Origin: Micrococcus lylae NBRC 15355 | GTDB taxonomy: Bacteria > Actinomycetota > Actinomycetes > Actinomycetales > Micrococcaceae | NCBI RefSeq assembly: GCF_001570885.1 | Contig: NZ_BCSN01000001.1 | Location: 62,001 to 126,000, forward strand | Length of the DNA: 64,000 nt | Direction of reading: 5' to 3' | Shown: positions 55,892-64,000 of the stretch, in pieces | How the letters are laid out: every line of letters begins with the position of its first letter | Position numbering within the stretch: position 1 is the first letter of the stretch | Notes under the pieces: model-generated | Seen by the model: the letters and a program-made list of their open reading frames with translations, nothing else | Database searches by the model: none | Told to the model about the DNA's origin: nothing | Position numbers and translations under genes: made by a program

Positions 55892-57373
55892 ATGACCGTG
55901 ACCGCCGAACGTGAGAAGGCCCTGCTGGAGTCCGTCCCGAAGGGCCTGCTGATCGACGGAGAGTGGCGTGAGGCCTCCTCCGACACGACCTTCGACGTGA
56001 AGGACCCGGCCACCGGCGAGGTCCTCGCCTCCCTGCAGGACGGCGGCTCGGACGACGCGATGGCCGCCTTCGACGCCGCCTGCGCCGCACAGAAGGACTG
56101 GGCCCGCACCCCGGCCAAGGAACGGGCGGACATCCTGCGCCGCGCCTACGACATGATCAACGAGCGCGCCGAGGACTTCGCGCTGCTGATGACCCTCGAG
56201 ATGGGCAAGCCCCTGGCCGAGGCCCGCGGCGAGGTCACCTACGGCAACGGGTTCCTGCGCTGGTTCTCCGAGGAGGCCGTGCGCCACTACGGCCGTACCG
56301 TGAACGGCCCCGAGGGCACCCTGCGCATGCAGGTGAACCACAAGCCGGTCGGCCCCTGCCTGCTGATCACCCCCTGGAACTTCCCGCTGGCCATGGCCAC
56401 CCGCAAGGTCGGCCCCGCCGTCGCCGCCGGCTGCACCATGGTGCTCAAGGCCGCCAAGCTCACCCCGCTGACCACCCAGCTGTTCGCGCAGGTCATGCAG
56501 GAGGCCGGCCTGCCCAAGGGCGTGCTCAACGTGGTCTCCGGCTCCTCCGCCTCCGCGATCTCCGGGCCCATCCTCGAGGACCCGCGCCTGCGCAAGGTCT
56601 CCTTCACCGGCTCCACCCCGGTGGGCGTGAAGCTGATGCAGGACGCCGCCAAGAACGTGCTGCGCACCTCCATGGAGCTCGGCGGCAACGCCCCGCTGAT
56701 CGTGTTCGAGGACGCCGACCTCGACGCCGCGGTGGAGGGCGCCTTCGCCGCCAAGATGCGCAACATGGGCGAGGCCTGCACCGCCGCCAACCGCTTCCTC
56801 GTCCACGAGGACGTGGCCGAGGAGTTCACGAAGAAGTTCGTGGCCAGGCTCGAGGCCCTCAAGCCGCTGCGCGGCACCGACCCGGACTCCACCCTCGGCC
56901 CGATCGTGGACGAGGGCGCCCGCGATGACATCCACGCGCTCGTCACCGAGGCCGTGGAAGCCGGCGGCGAGGTGCTCACCGGCGGCGACAAGGTCGAGGG
57001 CCCGGGCTACTTCTACCAGCCCACCGCACTCAAGGTGGACAAGGACAACCCGATCCTGAAGCAGGAGATCTTCGGCCCCGTGGCCCCGATCGTCACCTTC
57101 TCCACCGAGGAGGAGGCCATCGAGATGGCCAACGACACCGAGTACGGCCTGGCGTCCTACATCTTCTCCAAGGACTACACCCGCATGTACCGGGTCTCCG
57201 AGCAGATCGAGTTCGGCCTGGTGGGCTACAACGCCGGCGTGATCTCCAACCCGGCGGCCCCGTTCGGCGGCGTCAAGCAGTCCGGCCTCGGCCGCGAGGG
57301 CGGCGCCGAGGGCATCGAGGAGTACACCACCGTCCAGTACATCGGCATCGCCGACCCGTACGCGGGCAAGTGA
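55892..57373 (+). CDS. gabD: NAD(P)-dependent succinate-semialdehyde dehydrogenase
   Basis: A 493-aa aldehyde dehydrogenase, closest in wording to GabD/Sad enzymes that oxidise succinic semialdehyde to succinate. The NAD site PWNFPLAMATRKVGPA, FTGSTPVG, catalytic glutamate in MELGGNAPLIVFEDA, catalytic cysteine in NMGEACTAANRF, and the C-terminal EIFGPVAP and GLGREGG are all present. RBS AGAGAGG is about 6 nt before ATG. Succinate would enter the sdh reaction. No GABA transaminase gene is near, so the aldehyde source is open. A perfect 15-bp hairpin follows. Confidence 0.9.
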   Translation: MTVTAEREKALLESVPKGLLIDGEWREASSDTTFDVKDPATGEVLASLQDGGSDDAMAAFDAACAAQKDWARTPAKERADILRRAYDMINERAEDFALLMTLEMGKPLAEARGEVTYGNGFLRWFSEEAVRHYGRTVNGPEGTLRMQVNHKPVGPCLLITPWNFPLAMATRKVGPAVAAGCTMVLKAAKLTPLTTQLFAQVMQEAGLPKGVLNVVSGSSASAISGPILEDPRLRKVSFTGSTPVGVKLMQDAAKNVLRTSMELGGNAPLIVFEDADLDAAVEGAFAAKMRNMGEACTAANRFLVHEDVAEEFTKKFVARLEALKPLRGTDPDSTLGPIVDEGARDDIHALVTEAVEAGGEVLTGGDKVEGPGYFYQPTALKVDKDNPILKQEIFGPVAPIVTFSTEEEAIEMANDTEYGLASYIFSKDYTRMYRVSEQIEFGLVGYNAGVISNPAAPFGGVKQSGLGREGGAEGIEEYTTVQYIGIADPYAGK

Positions 57374-57423
57374 TGCGCTGACCGGCTGCGCTGTTGTGCT
57401 GACCCGCCGCACAGCAACCGAGA

Positions 57424-57457
57424 CCACGGCCCCCGGAGGAGACTCCGGGGGCCGTGG
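57424..57457 (+). terminator. Hairpin terminator of gabD
   Basis: Perfect 15-bp stem (57424-57438 with 57443-57457) closed by tetraloop GAGA; it ends 6 bp before the tatD -10. Confidence 0.85.
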
Positions 57458-57463
57458 CCGTCC

Positions 57464-57469
57464 TAGAGT
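57464..57469 (+). promoter_or_regulatory. Putative -10 of tatD (TAGAGT), leaderless
   Basis: TAGAGT, 7 nt, then ATG 57477. Confidence 0.6.
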
Positions 57470-57476
57470 GGGCCGC

Positions 57477-58454
57477 ATGCCCACTGAACTGAGCCCCGAC
57501 CACGCCGAGCCGCCCTCGGTCCCCGAGGCCTACCTGCCCCGGCAGGCCGAAGCCCCGGCCGGCGACGGTCCCCGCCGCGACGAGAAGGACGAGAAGACGG
57601 GCCGGAAGCGCCGCCTCGAGTATCCACCCGCGCCGGAGCCGCTGCCGGTGCCCGTGGTGGACAACCACACCCACCTGGACTTCCGCGACGGCCTGGTGAC
57701 CGTCACGCCGTCGCAGGCGATGGACGCGGCCGAGGCCGTGGGCGTCCGCGGCGCCGTGCAGGTGGGCTGCGATGTGGCCTCGGCCCGCTTCACCGTCGAG
57801 TCCATCGAGGCGGACCCGCGGCTGCTCGGCGCCGTGGCCATCCACCCGAACGACGCCGCACGGCACGCCGAGCGCGGGTCCCTGGACGAGGCGCTCGCCG
57901 AGATCGAGCTCCTCGCGGCACATCCGCGGGTCCGCGCCGTGGGGGAGACCGGCCTGGACTACTTCCGCACACGCGATGAGGCCGGTCATGCCGTCCAACA
58001 GGAGTCCTTCCGCTGGCACATCCGGCTCGCCCGCACCCTGGGCAAGGCACTGCAGATCCATGACCGCGACGCCCACGACGACGTCGTCCGCATCCTGCTG
58101 GAGGAACAGGGCGCAGGAGGGCTCCCGGAGAAGGTCGTGTTCCACTGCTTCTCCGGCGAGGTCGACCTGGCACGCATCTGCAACGAACACGGCTGGCACA
58201 TGTCCTTCGCCGGCCCGGTGACGTTCAAGGCCAACGACGCCCTGCGCGAAGCCCTCCCCGAGGCCCGCGAGGACCTGCTGCTCGTCGAGACCGACGCGCC
58301 CTTCCTGACGCCGCACCCGTACCGGGGGCGCCCCAACGCCCCCTACCTGGTGCCGTACACCCTGCGGCACATGGCGCAGGTGCGCGGGACGGACGTGGAC
58401 GACCTCGCCCGTGCGATCGACGCGAACACGACGGCGGTGTACGGAGAGTTCTGA
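57477..58454 (+). CDS. tatD: TatD family hydrolase (metal-dependent DNase)
   Basis: A 325-aa TIM-barrel metalloenzyme. Metal ligands are seen in VVDNHTHLDF, GETGLDYFR, QIHDRDAHDD, FHCFSGE and VETDAPFLTP, all matching TatD 3'-5' nucleases of DNA repair. The first 60 residues are a charged, Pro-rich extension (KDEKTGRKRRLEY) not found in the E. coli protein. The start is set by TAGAGT 7 nt upstream. The rsmI-tatD neighbourhood is usual in Actinobacteria. Confidence 0.94.
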   Translation: MPTELSPDHAEPPSVPEAYLPRQAEAPAGDGPRRDEKDEKTGRKRRLEYPPAPEPLPVPVVDNHTHLDFRDGLVTVTPSQAMDAAEAVGVRGAVQVGCDVASARFTVESIEADPRLLGAVAIHPNDAARHAERGSLDEALAEIELLAAHPRVRAVGETGLDYFRTRDEAGHAVQQESFRWHIRLARTLGKALQIHDRDAHDDVVRILLEEQGAGGLPEKVVFHCFSGEVDLARICNEHGWHMSFAGPVTFKANDALREALPEAREDLLLVETDAPFLTPHPYRGRPNAPYLVPYTLRHMAQVRGTDVDDLARAIDANTTAVYGEF

Positions 58455-58482
58455 CGGGCCGGGGTCCGTCCGGCGCACCGGT

Positions 58483-58516
58483 CGAGGGCCCTGGGACGTT
58501 CCGCCCAGGGCCCTCG
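58483..58516. terminator. Hairpin between convergent tatD and transglutaminase genes
   Basis: Perfect 13-bp stem, arms 58483-58495 and 58504-58516, 8-nt loop. Confidence 0.8.
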
Positions 58517-58539
58517 GTGCTTCCGTCACCGGCCGGGCA

Positions 58540-60903
58540 TCAGTCCCTCTTCCGCTCCTTCTTCGCCTCGTCCATCGCCTCGACGACGGCACCGGCCGCC
58601 GCCGAGACCGCGGCAGGATCCGTGGGGGCCGGGCTGGTGGACGGCGCGTAGCGGGCCCACTGGACCGCAGACCGGACGGTGTCCATCTCCTCCTGGCGCT
58701 CCGGCACGAGGGCCACCCACGCGGCGGCCGCCGCGGCCTCGGCCTGGGAGGGGCCCTGCCGGACCTTCGAACGGGCTGCGGTGTCCCGTACCTCGGCCCA
58801 GGCGGCCAGCACGCGGGCACGTGCCTGGTCCTCGCCCTCCCACGGGCCCTCCAGACGCCGCCGCCGACGGCGCCTGCGCCACCAGGCAGGCCCGAAGATC
58901 GCCGCGGCGACCACGGCCACGAGCAGGAGGACGCCGAGCACGATGCCGACCACACGGAACACGTCGGCGGCCGAGACACCGGGCTTCTGCGGCTCGTCCC
59001 CGGCCTGCTCGGTGGACTCAGGCGACGCGGTCGGGCTCGCAGCCTCGGTGGGAGAGGGAGAGGCCGATGTGGAGGCCGAGGGCAAGATCTCGGTCGGGCT
59101 CGGCGAGGCCGGTTCGGAGGCAGACGGCGAGGCGGACTCGGACGGCAGGGCGCCGGCACCGGCACCGGCCTCCGGGTCGGTGTAGTCCGGGGCATCGGCC
59201 ACGCCGGAGGTCGGCTCGAAGGCGATCCAGCCGACTCCGTCGAAGTAGACCTCCGGCCACGCGTGGGCCCGGTTCGAGGGAATGTCGGTGGGCTCACCGG
59301 CCTGACCGGTCTCCGGGGCGTAGCCGATGACGATGCGGGTCTGCAGCCCCTGCGACTCCGCCATCAGGGCGAAGGCCGAGGCGAAGTGCACGCAGTAGCC
59401 GGTGCGCTTCTGGAGGAACTGCTCCGTCATGGACAGCCCGGAGCCGTCGTAGTCGTCGTCGACGGGAGCCGTGGTGGAGTAGTCGAACTCGTCCGAACGC
59501 AGCCAGGCCTGCAGGGCGTTGGCCTTCTCCCAGTCGGAGGCGCCGCCGTCCATGACCTCCTCGGCCTGGCGGGCGAGCTCGGAGTCCTGGAGCCGGGCAC
59601 GCTCGTCCGCGCTCATGCGGTCCCGGTCCGGCCCCTCCTGGTCTGTGCCAGCCGCCTGCTCAAGGTGGGCGGGCATGTCCTCGGGGGCGGCCGCGATCGC
59701 CGAGTCGATCAGCGTCAGACCGCCGGACAGACGGGTCGGCGTCGGCCGCGCGATGACGGTGTCCTGCAGCAGCGGCACCCAGTCGTCCTCGGCCGCCGGA
59801 ACACGCTGGGCGCCGTTCGGCACGGGGATCCAGTCGGGGGAGAACCGGTCCAACGTCACGGTCACCTGGTCCGTGGTCTGCGGCAGCCCGGGCTGCGGGA
59901 AGGCGATCTCCTGGCGGGCGAAGGGGGCGTTGTCATCCGGACGGCGCAGGTGCCACGTGTCCGCCATGATGTCCTCCACCACGCCGGTGCGCAGGTACCG
60001 GCCGGTCCCGTCCTCGGTGGTGAGGGAGATGCCCGTGGGGCCGGGGGTGCGGCGCAGGTCCTCGCCGAGGTTCACCTCGGTGTTCAGCTGGGGACCGGAG
60101 CTCTGGCCGGACGTCCACCGCTGGCCCTCCGGAAGCAGGCCGGAGGTCAGCTGCGGCAGGGTCGCCGCGGCGACCAGCAGGGCCAGAAGGGCCGCCGCGG
60201 CGGTGCCCGCCGAGCCCAGGGCGCTGCGGACGCGCCGGGTCGGGTGCGCCAGCCACATCAGCCCCATCCAGGCGGCGGCGGCCAGCAGCATCGCCGGCAG
60301 CGGAGTCACTCCCGCGGTCACCACCGCGCCGATGACGACCAGGGTCAGCGCCGGTGCGCCGGCGAGGGTGGGCTGGTCCAGGGAGCGGGCGAGCAGCAGT
60401 GTCAGCGCGAGCGCGAGCAGCAGCACCGCGCAGGTGCTGGCGACTGCGCCTGCGGATGCGGTGATGGGCGGGGTCTCCTGCGCGATCGTCCGGCCCAGGA
60501 GGGAGATCTCCTCCTGCAGGGCTCCGAACGTCTGTCCGGTCGGGAGGGCGCCGAGCAGCAGGGTCTCGGACCAGCCGATGCGCAGCCAGAAGACTGCGGC
60601 GACCACCGCACCGGCCAGCACGCCCAGCAGCCCTGCGGTGTCGCCGGAGGCGTCACGGTGTTCGAACCAGGCGGTCACCGGCGTCCAGGCGACGGCAAAG
60701 GCGATGCACGGCAGGAACGCGGCCCAGAACCAGGGTCCGGCGAAGAGGGCGTCCGCGGCCTGCGCCGCGGCACCGATCAGGACCAGGGACAGCAGTGCGA
60801 CCGCGGCGCAGCCGAGCAGGGCACGGGGGAACGTCGGGGGCGCGTCGGCGGCCGACGCGTCGTCCTGGACCGGGGCGGAGACGGTGGGTGCGGCGGACAT
60901 CAT
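58540..60903 (-). CDS. Membrane-anchored transglutaminase-like protein (DUF3488/TgpA type)
   Basis: A 787-aa protein: about six N-terminal helices (residues 25-235), an extracytoplasmic section, a transglutaminase core (about 460-560) with the catalytic cysteine in GYCVHFASAFALM, the histidine in NRAHAWPEVYFDG and GWIAFEPTSG after it, a Ser/Pro/Glu-rich spacer (560-640), one further helix (VFRVVGIVLGVLLLVAVVAAA) and a cytoplasmic DUF4129-like tail. Usually encoded with MoxR and DUF58 genes. Likely a cysteine protease or crosslinking enzyme acting outside the membrane. ATG 60903 overlaps the DUF58 stop and has GGGAGGAG upstream. Confidence 0.9.
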   Translation of the reverse strand: MMSAAPTVSAPVQDDASAADAPPTFPRALLGCAAVALLSLVLIGAAAQAADALFAGPWFWAAFLPCIAFAVAWTPVTAWFEHRDASGDTAGLLGVLAGAVVAAVFWLRIGWSETLLLGALPTGQTFGALQEEISLLGRTIAQETPPITASAGAVASTCAVLLLALALTLLLARSLDQPTLAGAPALTLVVIGAVVTAGVTPLPAMLLAAAAWMGLMWLAHPTRRVRSALGSAGTAAAALLALLVAAATLPQLTSGLLPEGQRWTSGQSSGPQLNTEVNLGEDLRRTPGPTGISLTTEDGTGRYLRTGVVEDIMADTWHLRRPDDNAPFARQEIAFPQPGLPQTTDQVTVTLDRFSPDWIPVPNGAQRVPAAEDDWVPLLQDTVIARPTPTRLSGGLTLIDSAIAAAPEDMPAHLEQAAGTDQEGPDRDRMSADERARLQDSELARQAEEVMDGGASDWEKANALQAWLRSDEFDYSTTAPVDDDYDGSGLSMTEQFLQKRTGYCVHFASAFALMAESQGLQTRIVIGYAPETGQAGEPTDIPSNRAHAWPEVYFDGVGWIAFEPTSGVADAPDYTDPEAGAGAGALPSESASPSASEPASPSPTEILPSASTSASPSPTEAASPTASPESTEQAGDEPQKPGVSAADVFRVVGIVLGVLLLVAVVAAAIFGPAWWRRRRRRRRLEGPWEGEDQARARVLAAWAEVRDTAARSKVRQGPSQAEAAAAAAWVALVPERQEEMDTVRSAVQWARYAPSTSPAPTDPAAVSAAAGAVVEAMDEAKKERKRD

Positions 60904-62132
60904 CGGTCTCCTCCCGTGCTCGTCAGGACGTTCCAGCCGGCAGAGCGCCAGCGGTCTGCCTCGGCGGCCGCGGCCTCGGTCACCAGCACCACGGCTCCGC
61001 GCTGCGCAGGCGCCGCAGGAGGATAGGGCGTCGAGGCGCCGACGACGGCCACGAGCATCACGGCCGCACCGTCGATGGCGTCGCGGCGCAGTGACCAGGG
61101 CGCCCCTTCATGGTCCGCGCCGTACATGTCGGTCCAGGCCGAGGCGGGGTCGAAGCGGTCGCCGGTGTGGTCCACCACGTCCACGTCCAGGTCCGTCTGG
61201 GATCGCAGGGAGTTCTCGACGGCGGCGGCGGTGGCCACGACGGCCTCCAGGGCATCGTCGGTGCTCACCTCGTGGCCGGACGGGGACACGTGCCTCTGCG
61301 GCTCACCCGAGCCGAGGGTGCGGTCCACGAGCAGCTGGACCGGCGCTCGGTCCTCGGGCTCCTCGGCGCGCACCATGAGCTGGCCGGCGCGTGCGGTGGC
61401 GCCCCAGTGCACGCGGTGCAGGGCGTCGCCGGCCGTGTGCTCGCGCAGCCCGACGTCGTCCGGGCGCTGGGTGCGTCGATACCCGATGGCGCGCGCCACC
61501 TGGGCCATCAGCACCCGGTCCAGGTCCGCCGGGAGAGGCCTGCGGCGCGGGCCCACCGGCAGCTCGGCCTCCTGGGGGACGGCGATCCGCTGACGTGCGC
61601 TCCACAGGCCGAACGGTCCGGTGACGCGGCAGCGGACGGCGTCCAGCTCGTAGCGACCTCGCCAGTGGGGGAACAGGGAGAGCGCCGAGCCGCGCAACGG
61701 GGTCCACCCGCCGGCACGGGCGGAGCGCCACAGACGGCGGAGGCGTCGAGACCGAGGCGAGGGGCCGTCGTCGGGACGCAGGGACTCGGGGAGGTACACC
61801 TCGAGGCCGGCGCCGCCGGACAGGGAGTCAGCGCGCGTGTGCACGGTGAGGTCCAGGGGCTCGAGCCGTTCGTGCAGTCCGTGCAGGCTGTCCGTGCGCG
61901 GAGCGGCCAGACCGATCCAGGACCGCTCCCAGGCGCGACGGGTGAGGACGAGCTCGACGAGTGTCAGGACCAGGGCGGCCAGCACGAGGATCAGCAGGAA
62001 CAGGCCCACCGCGATCGCCTCGCGTCGGCCCAGCACCGGGCCGAGCGCCAGGAGCACGACGCCGAGGATCATGAGCCCCACGGCGTCGGCACGGGGACGG
62101 AACCGGGGCAGCCGGGTCAGCGGCGCGCTCAT
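60900..62132 (-). CDS. DUF58 domain-containing protein
   Basis: A 410-aa protein with two N-terminal helices (about 15-65), a middle domain and the DUF58/VWA-like signature region DVGLREHTAGDALHRVHWGATARAG in its usual position (about 225-250), followed by LLVDRTLG, which resembles a vWA beta strand. DUF58 proteins accompany MoxR ATPases and transglutaminases, perhaps as a scaffold in a MoxR-assisted assembly process. ATG 62132 overlaps the moxR stop (ATGA) and its own stop overlaps the next start, so the three genes form one coupled operon. Confidence 0.9.
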   Translation of the reverse strand: MSAPLTRLPRFRPRADAVGLMILGVVLLALGPVLGRREAIAVGLFLLILVLAALVLTLVELVLTRRAWERSWIGLAAPRTDSLHGLHERLEPLDLTVHTRADSLSGGAGLEVYLPESLRPDDGPSPRSRRLRRLWRSARAGGWTPLRGSALSLFPHWRGRYELDAVRCRVTGPFGLWSARQRIAVPQEAELPVGPRRRPLPADLDRVLMAQVARAIGYRRTQRPDDVGLREHTAGDALHRVHWGATARAGQLMVRAEEPEDRAPVQLLVDRTLGSGEPQRHVSPSGHEVSTDDALEAVVATAAAVENSLRSQTDLDVDVVDHTGDRFDPASAWTDMYGADHEGAPWSLRRDAIDGAAVMLVAVVGASTPYPPAAPAQRGAVVLVTEAAAAEADRWRSAGWNVLTSTGGDR

Positions 62133-63130
62133 CGGGCGGCTCGAGCCTCGGCGCGGGAGGCGAAGGGGGCCTGGACCTGGGAGAGGACCTCGTCCACGAT
62201 GCGGCGCGCCTGCGGCGAGGTGGTGTCATGGCGGACGGGTCCGTCCAGCAGCAGGCGGTGGGCCAGGACCACATGGGCCACGGCGCGCACGTCGTCCGGG
62301 ACCACGTAGTCGCGGCCGCTCAGTGCGGCTTCGGCGCGGGCGGCCGACATCCACTGCACCAGCGCGCGCGGGCTCGCGCCCACGCGCACGTCGGCGTGCC
62401 GGCGGGTGGCCTGGCCGAGCGCCACGAGGTAGCGGCGCACCGGCTCGCCGACGGCGACCAGGGAGGTGGCGGCGACCAGGCTGCGGGCGGTGTCCACATC
62501 CATGACGGGCTCGACGTCGTCCTGGACGGCCGCGTCGGGGCGGTCCGGGTCGTGGGTGTGGTGGGCCAGCATCAGCACCTCGGCGTCCGTGTCCGGGTAG
62601 CCCATGGAGATGCGGGCCATGAAGCGGTCCCGCTGGGCTTCCGGCAGCGGGTACGTGCCCTGGGAGTCGGAGGGGTTCTGGGTGGCGACCACCATGAACG
62701 GGTCCGGCAGGCGGTGCGTGGTGCCGTCCACGGACACCCGGTGCTCCTCCATGGCCTCCAGGAGGGCTGCCTGCGTCTTGGCCGAGGCACGGTTGATCTC
62801 GTCCGCGATCACGAGGTGGGCGAACACCGGGCCGGGGCGGAACTGGAAGTCGTGGCGCTCCTGGTGGAACACGGAGACGCCCGTGATGTCCGCCGGCAGC
62901 AGGTCCGGGGTGAACTGGATGCGGTTCACCTCGCCGCCGACGGCGCCGGCCAGGGTCCGGGCGAGCAGGGTCTTGCCGACGCCGGGCACGTCCTCCACCA
63001 GCAGGTGGCCGCCGGCCAGCTGTACCAGGACCGCGGTCCGGACGGCCTCGGGCTTGCCTTCGACCACCTCCTGGATCCTCGCGATGAGGGCGTCGGTGAG
63101 CTCGGTGAAGGCGGGAGTGCCAGGGCGCAT
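62129..63130 (-). CDS. MoxR family AAA+ ATPase
   Basis: A 333-aa AAA+ chaperone-like ATPase. Walker A VPGVGKTLLA near residue 55, Walker B region ADEINRASAKTQAALLEAMEE, sensor 1 VVATQNPSDSQGTYPLPEAQRDRF and the C-terminal lid with GASPRAL (sensor 2) are complete. It probably powers maturation of the DUF58/transglutaminase partners. ATG 63130 has CAGGAG 9 nt upstream. First gene of the minus-strand operon. Confidence 0.93.
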   Translation of the reverse strand: MRPGTPAFTELTDALIARIQEVVEGKPEAVRTAVLVQLAGGHLLVEDVPGVGKTLLARTLAGAVGGEVNRIQFTPDLLPADITGVSVFHQERHDFQFRPGPVFAHLVIADEINRASAKTQAALLEAMEEHRVSVDGTTHRLPDPFMVVATQNPSDSQGTYPLPEAQRDRFMARISMGYPDTDAEVLMLAHHTHDPDRPDAAVQDDVEPVMDVDTARSLVAATSLVAVGEPVRRYLVALGQATRRHADVRVGASPRALVQWMSAARAEAALSGRDYVVPDDVRAVAHVVLAHRLLLDGPVRHDTTSPQARRIVDEVLSQVQAPFASRAEARAAR

Positions 63131-63202
63131 GGACGTGAACTCCTGTCAGGCGGGGCCGGGGAGGTGACCGCCCGCGGGATGCGCACGGCCTCTGTTTCGG
63201 CC

Positions 63203-63208
63203 AGCCTA
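63203..63208 (-). promoter_or_regulatory. Putative -10 (TAGGCT) of the moxR operon
   Basis: Minus-strand TAGGCT, giving a leader of about 65 nt before ATG 63130. Confidence 0.45.
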
Positions 63209-63256
63209 CGCCCCGTGATGTGGAACAGTTCGGACGGTGCGGTTCGTCACCGATCC

Positions 63257-63285
63257 TTGATCTACCGTGACCAAGTCGTTATCGT
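63257..63285 (+). promoter_or_regulatory. Promoter of the coiled-coil lipoprotein gene (TTGATC-17-TATCGT)
   Basis: -35 TTGATC (63257-63262), a 17-bp spacer and -10 TATCGT (63280-63285). The leader of about 110 nt to ATG 63402 is less GC-rich than average; I do not recognise a riboswitch in it. Confidence 0.5.
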
Positions 63286-63401
63286 CGATCCCGTTCATCT
63301 CGTGATAGGTCCCTACGTCGGCGTGATCCGCCGCAGCTGCACGGCTGAGATGCCGTGGCCAGTGTGCGACTGTCCGAGTCCCCTTGAGGAGAGAAGGCTT
63401 C

Positions 63402-64000
63402 ATGCTGTCTGCCCCGAATCTGCGTTCGACCCGTCCCGGCCGTCTGGCCGCCGTCGCTGCGATCGCCGCCCTCGGTCTGACCGGATGCGCCGGTCAGGAC
63501 GATGCCGCCCAGGCGAAGCAGGAGGACGTGACCCTGGAGCGCGTGGCCCAGGTGGAGAAGGACGAGGCGGACAAGGGCGGGGACGTCGAGCGTCAGGCCG
63601 AGGAGTCGGAGAAGGCCCGGAAGGCTGAGAAGAAGGCTGCCGAGAAGTCGGAGAAGGCCGAGGCGGCCGAGAAGAAGAAGGCCGCCGAGCAGAGGGCTGC
63701 GCAGCAGAAGGCCTGGGCGGAGAAGGTTGCCGAGCGTGAGGCCATGGAGAAGGCGTGGGCCGAGAAGGCAGCCGAGCGCCGCGCCGCCGAGCAGGAGGCC
63801 GCGGAGGAGGCCTGGGCGAAGAAGGTTGCCGAGCGTGAGGCCGCGGAGAAGGCGTGGGCCGAGAAGGTTGCCCAGCAGCGCGCCGCCGAGGAGGCTGCCC
63901 AGCGGCGCGACGCTGAGGAGAAGGCCGCGCAGCAGAAGGCCGCCGAGGAGGCTGCCGAACAGAAGGCTGCCGAGGAGGCCAAGGCGAAGCAGGCCGCCGA
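63402..64000 (+). CDS. Coiled-coil lipoprotein (partial, runs off the right edge)
   Basis: At least 199 residues without a stop before the window ends. A signal peptide (basic N-terminus, AAVAAIAALG) ends in the lipobox LTGC with the cysteine at residue 29. After about 35 linker residues the rest is one long helix of Ala/Glu/Lys with recurring blocks such as KAWAEKVAERE and EEAAEQKAAEEA, predicted to be a coiled coil standing out from the membrane. RBS GAGGAGAGAAGG is 4 nt before ATG. Not recognised: a C-terminal domain beyond the edge might reveal its role. It is divergent from the moxR operon. Confidence 0.85.
   Translation, partial: MLSAPNLRSTRPGRLAAVAAIAALGLTGCAGQDDAAQAKQEDVTLERVAQVEKDEADKGGDVERQAEESEKARKAEKKAAEKSEKAEAAEKKKAAEQRAAQQKAWAEKVAEREAMEKAWAEKAAERRAAEQEAAEEAWAKKVAEREAAEKAWAEKVAQQRAAEEAAQRRDAEEKAAQQKAAEEAAEQKAAEEAKAKQAA

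Noticed and set aside
63286-63401. c-di-AMP (ydaO) riboswitch before the lipoprotein gene
   Set aside because: The leader precedes a wall-associated protein gene, which is suggestive, but I could not match the conserved ydaO core sequences; a covariance-model search would be needed.

Overview
The window is a gene-dense, very GC-rich stretch of an actinobacterial chromosome. Gene content (mycothiol conjugate amidase, WhiB, DUF3499, DUF4307, DUF4245, FtsB-like septation protein next to enolase), near absence of A/T-ending codons and gene orders shared with Mycobacterium and Arthrobacter point to the Micrococcaceae, most likely Micrococcus. The genus call is inference, not proved by the sequence alone. 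No rRNA, phage, integrase, IS transposase or CRISPR array is visible; both edges cut through genes (sdhC on the left, a coiled-coil lipoprotein on the right).

Layout. 1-3135: divergent sdhC and manC (GDP-mannose synthesis), then an M20 amidohydrolase. 3430-12813: nucleoside uptake and salvage (BMP-type lipoprotein, dual ATPase, two permeases, cdd, deoA, a DedA protein, add). 12834-17933: mazG, eno, an FtsB-like divisome protein, and a DUF501 domain fused to a Ppx/GppA phosphatase, with a 4x15-bp tandem repeat in front of the fusion. 17971-24686: type II NADH dehydrogenase, a tRNA with anticodon UAA, a Bax-inhibitor-1 protein, aldose epimerase, AI-2E family permease, threonine ammonia-lyase. 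24809-33702: GPP34 protein, greA, DUF4307, mca, a small membrane protein, hemolysin III family, Z-prenyltransferase, rhomboid protease, PIN-PhoH, prepilin-peptidase domain protein. 33928-43918: fumC, carbonic anhydrase, DUF4245, glpX, manA, LCP ligase, purE, purK, GtrA. 43932-49534: TIGR03089 protein, whiB, an AbiEi/DUF559-like gene between two inverted copies of a small palindromic repeat, Zincin_1-like protein, DUF3499, ahcY. 49574-58454: DUF1461 membrane protein, acyl-CoA ligase, protein O-mannosyltransferase, rsmI, succinate-semialdehyde dehydrogenase, tatD. 58540-64000: moxR-DUF58-transglutaminase operon (minus strand) and the partial lipoprotein.

Functionally the genes fall into nucleoside scavenging, mannose/GDP-mannose and envelope glycan assembly (manC, manA, LCP, GtrA, PMT, prenyltransferase), central carbon and respiration (eno, fumC, glpX, sdhC, ndh, gabD), purine synthesis, thiol and methyl-cycle housekeeping (mca, ahcY) and cell division or developmental control (FtsB-like, WhiB).

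Two regulatory themes stand out. About eighteen genes have a TANNNT-like -10 hexamer ending 6-8 nt before the start codon, the architecture of leaderless mRNAs, and these decide several starts. Many gene ends carry long GC hairpins, several built on a recurrent 12-mer ACGACGACGGCC / GGCCGTCGTCGT. The most unusual item is a roughly 58-bp imperfect palindrome in three full copies: two flank the AbiEi/DUF559-like gene in inverted orientation, and the third (28761-28820) has the same outer arms but an inverted 19-bp core.
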